A stretch of DNA of 27,480 nt from Thermocaproicibacter sp002410755 (GTDB lineage: Bacteria > Bacillota > Clostridia > Oscillospirales > Acutalibacteraceae), in the NCBI GenBank assembly GCA_036839715.1, contig DAITDU010000021.1, positions 1 to 27,480 of the forward strand. Reading direction: 5' to 3'. The notes under the pieces were generated by a model. It was not told where the DNA came from. It saw only the letters and a list, made by a program, of their open reading frames with translations, and made no database searches. Of this stretch, positions 22,774-27,480 are shown piece by piece (positions within the stretch are counted from its first letter, which is position 1; each line of letters begins with the position of its first letter). Made by a program: the position numbers and the translations under genes.

Positions 22774-24144
22774 TTAACTTCCTTCCCAGGCGGTGCGGAG
22801 GCATTCTACGGCGACCGGAATGTCTTCAAGCGGGATGCCTGCAAAGCCGAGGCGGAGTTTTCCCCCGGATGCTGTCTGGATGCGCACGCCATGGGCAAGG
22901 GCAAGGTCACAGAGCTTTTCGGCGCTTTCCCCGGAAGTTTTCGGCGTGAGGATGACCGTGAGCGGCGTCTCTTGGAGGAGGATTTCCGCTTTGCCTCCAA
23001 ATGCACGCCGCAGGGCTTTCAGGAGCGCTTCGCTTTTTTCGCTGTAAAGTTTCCTCAGGCGGCGCAGGTGGCGTTCCATCTGCCTGCTGCGGATATATTC
23101 GGCCAGCGCAAGCTGCTCTACTTTAGAAGCGGTCTGGTTGTAGAGCGCAGCACGCGGCAGATAACGTGCAAGCAGTTCCGGTGTCAGCACCATATAGCCA
23201 ATGCGAATGGATGGCAGTAAAAGCTTGGAAAATGAGCCGAGGTACACAACCCCCTTGCCATCCGCAATTCCCTGCATGGCGGGGATTGGGCGTGCGCGGT
23301 ACCGAAGTTCGCCGTTGTAATCGTCTTCAATCACGGTTCCGCCGGTCCGTCCGGCCCACTTTAACAGCTCTACCCGCCGACTCATGGGAATCGGTGAGCC
23401 GGTCCGGACACGGTTCGAAGGGCTGAGGTACACAAAGTGGGCGCCGCTTTTTTCCAGCCTGTCCATGCGGATGCCGTTGCTGTCACAGGGGAGCTTCCCC
23501 ACAGAAAAGCCGCAGTCTGCAAAAACCTGTTCTGCCTGGGGAAAACCGGGTTCCTCCATGACGACGGAGCGCCGGTCGGGCGCAATCAGGCCGCAGAGCA
23601 GGAAAAGAAGCGGCTGTGTCCCTGCACCAATTACAATCTGTTTCGGGGAGGCGACAACACCCCGCATCCCGAAACTGTAGGAAGCGAGGGCCGTGCGCAG
23701 TTCTTCTTCGCCCTGATGTTCTCCGTAGGAAGCAAGTGCACCGCAGCGGTTGAGGGAATTTCGGATATTCCTCCGCCAGATCGTCAGGTCCATGCTGTTT
23801 TCATCCACGCAGTCACTTCCAAAATTATACCGCACGGGCGCCGCGGCGGCATGAGGGACGGCAGCCGGTGCCGCACGACGCGTGGGAACATTGCATTCCG
23901 CGTCCAGTGCAAAATAGCCGCGCTGAGGGGACGCTTTCAGGTAGCCTTCCACACATAGCTGCTGGTAAGCGCTTTCCACCGTTGTGCAGCTCAGCGCAAG
24001 GTCTGCCGCAAGCCTGCGTACCGAAGGCAGACGGTCGCCTTTTTTCAGATGTCCGGCTTCCACCGCCCCGCGGATGCAGAGATAAAGCTGGCGGTACAGC
24101 GGCACTGCCGAACTTTTGTCAAGCTGAAGATAGTCGTAAGTCAT
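22774..24144 (-). CDS. MocR-family regulator (GntR DNA-binding plus aminotransferase domain), PdxR-like
   Basis: 456 residues. Residues ~10-78 form a winged helix of the GntR type (VPLYRQLYLCIRGAVEAGHLKKGDRLPSVRRLAADL); a Pro/Ala-rich linker follows (~85-105). Residues ~120-450 are a fold-I aminotransferase with IEDDYNGE and SFSKLLLPSIRIGY, where Lys307 would bind PLP. Such proteins sense PLP or amino-acid adducts and do not act as enzymes. It is divergent from an ECF S component, which suggests a PdxR-like role in vitamin B6 uptake. AAACTG repeats in the shared intergenic region are likely sites. GGAGGGAATTCCC lies before the ATG. Confidence 0.93.
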   Translation of the reverse strand: MTYDYLQLDKSSAVPLYRQLYLCIRGAVEAGHLKKGDRLPSVRRLAADLALSCTTVESAYQQLCVEGYLKASPQRGYFALDAECNVPTRRAAPAAVPHAAAAPVRYNFGSDCVDENSMDLTIWRRNIRNSLNRCGALASYGEHQGEEELRTALASYSFGMRGVVASPKQIVIGAGTQPLLFLLCGLIAPDRRSVVMEEPGFPQAEQVFADCGFSVGKLPCDSNGIRMDRLEKSGAHFVYLSPSNRVRTGSPIPMSRRVELLKWAGRTGGTVIEDDYNGELRYRARPIPAMQGIADGKGVVYLGSFSKLLLPSIRIGYMVLTPELLARYLPRAALYNQTASKVEQLALAEYIRSRQMERHLRRLRKLYSEKSEALLKALRRAFGGKAEILLQETPLTVILTPKTSGESAEKLCDLALAHGVRIQTASGGKLRLGFAGIPLEDIPVAVECLRTAWEGS

Positions 24145-24159
24145 GGGAATTCCCTCCGC

Positions 24160-24211
24160 AAACTGTACTGATTGAATTTTTATAAACTGATACTTTTAAT
24201 AGAAACAGTTT
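24160..24211. promoter_or_regulatory. putative operator between MocR regulator and ECF S component
   Basis: AAACTG occurs at 24160-24165 and again at 24184-24189, 24 bases apart, each followed by TACT (with one extra base in the second). An inverted copy CAGTTT lies at 24206-24211. Two direct copies plus an inverted one fit the dimer layout of MocR/GabR-type operators. TTGAAT (24173-24178) with TTAATA 17 bases on may be the promoter of the S component, in which case the second repeat lies inside it. Confidence 0.5.
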
Positions 24212-24290
24212 TCCGCTATCATAATAGCACAGTAATCGGTAAAATCAATGCCCGGAAGAGGAACCGGGTTGGAAAAGGAACGTGTCCATC

Positions 24291-24812
24291 ATGAAAAAAC
24301 AGTCTTCTCTGCGCCTAGGTGTTTTGACTGCCCTTTTTGCCGCAATGATTTTTGTTGTGACAGCCTATATTCTGCATATCCCAACCCCGACAGGCGGGTA
24401 CGTTCATCTTGGCGATGCGTTTGTCTACCTTGCAGCAAGTGTGCTTCCCATGTCTTATGCTGTTGCGGCGGCAGGGATTGGCGAGGTGCTTTCCGACCTG
24501 CTGACGGGGGGTGCAGCATTCGCGCTCCCTACGCTTCTGATTAAGTCCCTGATGGCTATGTGCTTTGCTTCAACGGGTGAAAAGATCATTACGAAACGGA
24601 ACTCAGTTGCCTCCGGCTTGGCAGGCCTTATCTGCATTGGCGGCTACTATCTTACGGAGGTTTTCCTCTCGCACAGCTTTTCTGCACCGCTGATTGAAAT
24701 CCCGGCCAATGCCATACAGGCTGCAGCAAGCGCGGTTATTTACCTGCTTGCGGGGCGTGCCCTTGACCGTATTAAGCTGAAGAGCAGCGTTTTAGCTTTT
24801 GTCAAATCGTAA
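24291..24812 (+). CDS. ECF transporter S component, probably vitamin B6-type
   Basis: 173 residues, about six membrane segments, short loops and a basic N-terminus (MKKQSSLRLG). GYVHLGDAFVYLAASVLP and the small-residue helix AAAGIGEVLSDLLTGG are features of S components that bind a vitamin and pair with shared ATPase (EcfA/A') and EcfT modules, which are not in the window. ATG 24291 is used because AAGGAA lies 10 bases before it; GTG 24282 is too close. The divergent PdxR-like regulator suggests a pyridoxine-type substrate (PdxU-like), but this is context only; thiamine-precursor S components look alike. Confidence 0.85.
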   Translation: MKKQSSLRLGVLTALFAAMIFVVTAYILHIPTPTGGYVHLGDAFVYLAASVLPMSYAVAAAGIGEVLSDLLTGGAAFALPTLLIKSLMAMCFASTGEKIITKRNSVASGLAGLICIGGYYLTEVFLSHSFSAPLIEIPANAIQAAASAVIYLLAGRALDRIKLKSSVLAFVKS

Positions 24813-24944
24813 TGGAAATCCCGGCTGCCTTAATCAGTGCCACCATTGCAGAGATACCAGTGGTATCCCTTTGCTTTTATGCAGTGCGCAAAGCCCTCAA
24901 GAGAAGCAACCTTACCTTCCGCTAAGTGCGGAAATGCGGAAATA

Positions 24945-24973
24945 TTGTTATCTGGAACGGAACATGGTATAAT
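24945..24973 (+). promoter_or_regulatory. promoter of the flippase gene
   Basis: TTGTTA (24945-24950), a 17-base spacer and an extended -10 TGGTATAAT ending at 24973. The start codon lies about 40 bases downstream. Confidence 0.7.
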
Positions 24974-25012
24974 ACTCTCCATATTAAATTGGTATGGATA
25001 TGGAGTAATAAA

Positions 25013-26338
25013 ATGGCGGAAAAACAAAAAGAGAAAAAAATCCGGAGCGATATTGTCCGTGACTCTCTTTATACGTTCGGCACAAACATTATTGGTACCA
25101 TCCTCGGACTGGTTTCTTCAATCTTTGTGCTGCACAGGATAAATCCGAAAATCAGGGGTTATTACAGTGAACTTCAGACGTGGGGCGGCGGATTTAACAC
25201 CATTCTGGGACTCAGCATTGCTTCTGCCGCCATTTATTTTGTAGCGCATTACAGAACGGAAAATTCAAAGGGCGCCCTGAAGCGGTTTACAATCATCACT
25301 TTTGCCATTATTGCCGTTGGCAGCACGGCTGTGCTTGTTTCCCTGCGGGACAGCCGTCTTTTTAACACGACACCGGCCAGCTATCTTGTGGCGATTTTGG
25401 TTTACGCACTGCTATCCCTCCTCCAAAATGTCGTGATTGGTGCCCTGCGAGGCCAGAATAAATTTAAAATGTTTAACATTATTACGCTGACTCAGCGTAT
25501 TCTCGCAACGATGCTTGCAATCTTTATTGCATTTCGTCCGGCGGCGGGTGTCTGGATCTGGTGCACAAACGCGATTTCCTTTGCGGCAATCATTATGGCC
25601 ATTTATGGTGTCCACCGCTGGAATGGGCCGGAACCTGCCCCTGCCCCGGAGAATGACCATCGCGTCAAGACCAGCAGCATGGTTACTTACAGCCTTAAGT
25701 CTCATGTGAGCAATGTCCTCAATTACCTGAACAGCAACCTCGGGAACTTTATTGTGCAGGGGAACTATGGCATCAGCAGCCTCGGCGTTTTCAGCACTGC
25801 GCTGACCATTGCACAGCAGCTATGGCTTCTTCCCGACGCAGTAAGCCAGGTGATTCTGAGCCGTGTTGCTGCCATGAGCGACCAGAAAAGTAAGCTTCAT
25901 CTGACACTGCTTTCCACTAAAATTGTTGCCGTTGTGACTACCATTGCATCCCTGCTTGTTCTCTGGGCGGCATATTTGTTTATTCCATGGCTGTTCCCTA
26001 TGTATGTTGGCGTTCTTCCCTTGCTTTCTTATCTCATTGTCGGTACCATCGTAATTTCCTATGCAAAAGTGCTGGGCAATTCTATTGCTGCTTATGGACG
26101 TCCGGAGCTAAATGTCCTGCCTAATACGCTTGGATTTGCTGTAAACTGCATTGTGAGCTTTACTTGTATCCCGTATCTTCACATCCAGGGTGTTGCGCTT
26201 GCTACGTCACTTTCCATGGTGTCTCAGGGGATTTCCTGCATGGTGATTTTCTGCAAATATTCGCATACGCCGTTTTATCGGCTTCTCGTTCCGAACCGCG
26301 AAGAATTATCTTCCCTCCGGCGCGCTTTTCGCGGATAG
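25013..26338 (+). CDS. Wzx-like polysaccharide flippase (MOP superfamily)
   Basis: 441 residues with about 12 membrane segments and short loops, starting with a basic cytoplasmic head (MAEKQKEKKIRSDIVRD) and SLYTFGTNIIGTILGLVSSIFVLHRI, a standard Wzx/MviN-like N-terminus. The mid-protein QNKFKMFN and LPDAVSQVILSRVAAMS segments also fit. Such proteins move lipid-linked sugar units to the outer face of the membrane. No glycosyltransferases lie near, so it stands alone, with its own promoter. The ATG at 25013 has GGAG (25002-25005); an upstream in-frame start (24926) would begin ahead of its promoter and is rejected. Confidence 0.87.
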   Translation: MAEKQKEKKIRSDIVRDSLYTFGTNIIGTILGLVSSIFVLHRINPKIRGYYSELQTWGGGFNTILGLSIASAAIYFVAHYRTENSKGALKRFTIITFAIIAVGSTAVLVSLRDSRLFNTTPASYLVAILVYALLSLLQNVVIGALRGQNKFKMFNIITLTQRILATMLAIFIAFRPAAGVWIWCTNAISFAAIIMAIYGVHRWNGPEPAPAPENDHRVKTSSMVTYSLKSHVSNVLNYLNSNLGNFIVQGNYGISSLGVFSTALTIAQQLWLLPDAVSQVILSRVAAMSDQKSKLHLTLLSTKIVAVVTTIASLLVLWAAYLFIPWLFPMYVGVLPLLSYLIVGTIVISYAKVLGNSIAAYGRPELNVLPNTLGFAVNCIVSFTCIPYLHIQGVALATSLSMVSQGISCMVIFCKYSHTPFYRLLVPNREELSSLRRAFRG

Positions 26339-26407
26339 AGGGGGAAATATCGGAGCACCTGTCAGGTAGCCTGTGTTTCGCTTTTTACTATTTTTGCGTG
26401 CCCTTAA

Positions 26408-26465
26408 AAAGTGCAAAGGCCCCGGAAAGTCCAATCTGGACTTTCCGGGGCCTTTGCACTTTCAC
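26408..26465. terminator. perfect 26-bp hairpin after the flippase gene
   Basis: The stem runs 26408-26433 with 26437-26462, perfect over 26 bp, with a 3-base ATC loop. The outer end gives an AAAAA run on one side and TTTC on the other, so it may terminate in both directions. It lies 70 bases after the flippase stop. Confidence 0.75.
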
Positions 26466-26716
26466 TATTTAGGCGAATTTGGGCTGCCGGTCGACCGATC
26501 AGGAACTGCACCCGAAACGAGAAATCCGGGATAACCGGATGAAGGAAAAGCCAGGCAATCCTTAACTTATGGTTTCCGGCACTTTTAAAATCAATCCCGC
26601 ACAAAAATTTTTCTTTCTTCCTTTGCCGACGGTTTGCTGAAAGACTGAATTTTGTGATTTGTAACAAGGCCAAAATTACAAAACGGCACGAAAATTGTAA
26701 AAACAGCCAATATTTG
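26466..26716. other. non-coding stretch, nothing recognised
   Basis: This stretch has no convincing ORF. One small hairpin (ATCCGG / CCGGAT near 26525-26541) is visible. The right half is A/T-rich and leads into the promoter of the next gene. It may hold an upstream control region or a decayed gene; I see no repeat of other parts of the window in it. Confidence 0.3.
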
Positions 26717-26745
26717 GTTGACAAAAACCAATTTGTGGTATATTA
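26717..26745 (+). promoter_or_regulatory. candidate promoter of the orphan DUF5027-like gene
   Basis: A perfect TTGACA (26717-26722) is followed by TATATT after 15 bases or TATTAG after 17. TGGTT and AACCA flank TTGACA as an inverted repeat, a possible operator. The start codon lies about 105 bases downstream. Confidence 0.5.
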
Positions 26746-26849
26746 GATATGAACATTTCAATATGAGAATATTTTAAACGAACAACATTTTGCTTGCGGC
26801 AGAAGAGGAAGCGGATTTTGCAGCGCAAAACGAAAACGGAGGGGTTTGT

Positions 26850-27443
26850 ATGGAACACCGGCAGAAAAACAGGAGAAGCACCATAATTGTTGTAGTCTTT
26901 TCCGCCGCAGTGGTGGCAGTGCTTGGAATATATCTTTGGAAGAAATTATCCCCGGTTCTGCCGACGCGGGTAAACGGAAAGCCAGCCACGTCGCAGGCGC
27001 AAGTGCAGGCCGTTCCAGAAGGCACCGGCCCCACTTATTTAAAACTCGGCGAAACTTACGAGGATAAGTACTCACGCATGAAGTACACCGCCATTTCCTT
27101 TTCAGAGGTGAAAAAACTGCCGGACAACTTGGAAAAAGAGAAGCTGGCCGACGACGTGAAGGAACGCACTGGTTCCGACTGCAGGCTATTTCTGGCCGAA
27201 GCGGAAGTGGAAAACACAACGGGTACCGACAGGGAGGTCGGAATTGACGAAGTATGCAATCCGGAGATGATCAACCATGTTTCCGAGCCGCTGTATGCTG
27301 ATAAGGCTCCTTGGGACTCTCTCGTTTATCTTTCGGCGGCGGAGAATCCGAATACCAGCGATGCGTACACGCGGTTTACCGTAAAGGCCGGCGAAAAAAA
27401 GAAAATCCGCATTTATTACTCCATCTGGACTGTTTCCCATTGA
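26850..27443 (+). CDS. membrane-anchored protein of unknown function, paralogue of the 9677 gene
   Basis: 197 residues: basic start (MEHRQKNRRS), one membrane segment (about 12-29), a low-complexity Ala/Pro/Gln linker and a soluble outer domain. It shares LGE.....YT, GS...L....EN..G, YLSAAENPN, YTRF and EKKKIRIYY with the protein at 9677, so the two are homologous. It ends at IYYSIWTVSH about 45 residues earlier than that relative. The ATG 26850 is behind GGAGGGG; a longer TTG-initiated version is rejected. It is not next to transporter genes. The 3' flank matches 13690-13712, so the early stop may mark a rearrangement point or just the normal end of this subfamily. Confidence 0.75.
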   Translation: MEHRQKNRRSTIIVVVFSAAVVAVLGIYLWKKLSPVLPTRVNGKPATSQAQVQAVPEGTGPTYLKLGETYEDKYSRMKYTAISFSEVKKLPDNLEKEKLADDVKERTGSDCRLFLAEAEVENTTGTDREVGIDEVCNPEMINHVSEPLYADKAPWDSLVYLSAAENPNTSDAYTRFTVKAGEKKKIRIYYSIWTVSH

Positions 27444-27480
27444 ACAGACAAGAAAATAAAAGCCCTGTCGCAGAATAGCT
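27383..27480 (+). repeat. 3'-end sequence shared with 13627-13712
   Basis: The last 23 bases match 13690-13712 at 20 positions. Further left, GACTGTTTCCC and GAACAGACAA match GACTATTTCCC and GAACAGGCAA at similar spacing, with about six inserted bases. The window ends inside the repeat, so its right boundary is unknown. Confidence 0.5.

Noticed and set aside
22768..23220. Plus-strand ORFs over the MocR gene
   Set aside because: They are shadows; the minus-strand protein has clear domains and PLP-lysine motif.
24857..24871. Palindrome GATACCAGTGGTATC as an attachment site
   Set aside because: It is too short, has no partner copy in the window, and no integrase is near.
1..27480. CRISPR array, prophage genes, transposase or tRNA/rRNA
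   Set aside because: No regular repeat-spacer pattern, no phage or transposase coding sequence, and no tRNA T-arm or rRNA motif was seen on either strand.

Overview
The window looks like chromosome of an anaerobic, spore-forming Clostridia member, most likely Oscillospiraceae/Ruminococcaceae-like. The evidence is two alpha/beta-type small acid-soluble spore proteins, a V/A-type ATPase in place of a visible F-type one, an aspS-gatCAB operon, strong AGGAGG ribosome sites, and moderate GC. The family-level assignment is inference; no rRNA or tRNA gene was seen.

Layout: (1) 1-690 has no convincing protein gene. It holds a candidate structured RNA with a strong terminator, a second small terminator, a GC-rich stretch I cannot explain and a third strong terminator. 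(2) 672-9490 is a complete nine-gene V-type ATPase operon in the order G/H, C, I, K, F, E, A, B, D, led by a near-consensus promoter and followed by three tandem hairpins. (3) 9677-13338 is a five-gene ABC cluster: membrane-anchored unknown protein, two ABC-2 permeases (the first with its reading frame broken at an A6 run), a BcrA/LanF-like ATPase with Glu in the Q-loop position, and a second membrane-anchored unknown protein. (4) 13379-14426 holds a 46-residue zinc-ribbon gene on the minus strand, a repeat, a terminator and the remnant of an MBOAT O-acyltransferase gene. (5) 14427-15539 has two nearly identical SASP genes flanking an unknown 179-residue gene; a small membrane protein follows. 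(6) 16073-21016, minus strand, is aspS-gatC-gatA-gatB. The AspRS carries His where non-discriminating enzymes do, so the four genes probably form an indirect Asn-tRNA (and Gln-tRNA) pathway. (7) 21221-22696, minus strand, is a stand-alone FakA/YloV-like domain followed by pepT. (8) 22774-24812 is a divergent pair, a MocR/PdxR-type regulator and an ECF S component, with AAACTG repeats between them that look like an operator. (9) 25013-26338 is a Wzx-like flippase ending in a 26-bp perfect hairpin. (10) 26850-27443 is an orphan relative of the ABC-cluster protein at 9677, and its 3' end resembles the sequence at 13627-13712.

Most of the window is ordinary core metabolism. The least explained material is the ABC cluster with its scattered relatives, the unknown gene between the SASPs, the non-coding first 690 bases, and the stand-alone FakA-like domain. 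I did not find a clearly new system; these are candidates with stated tests.
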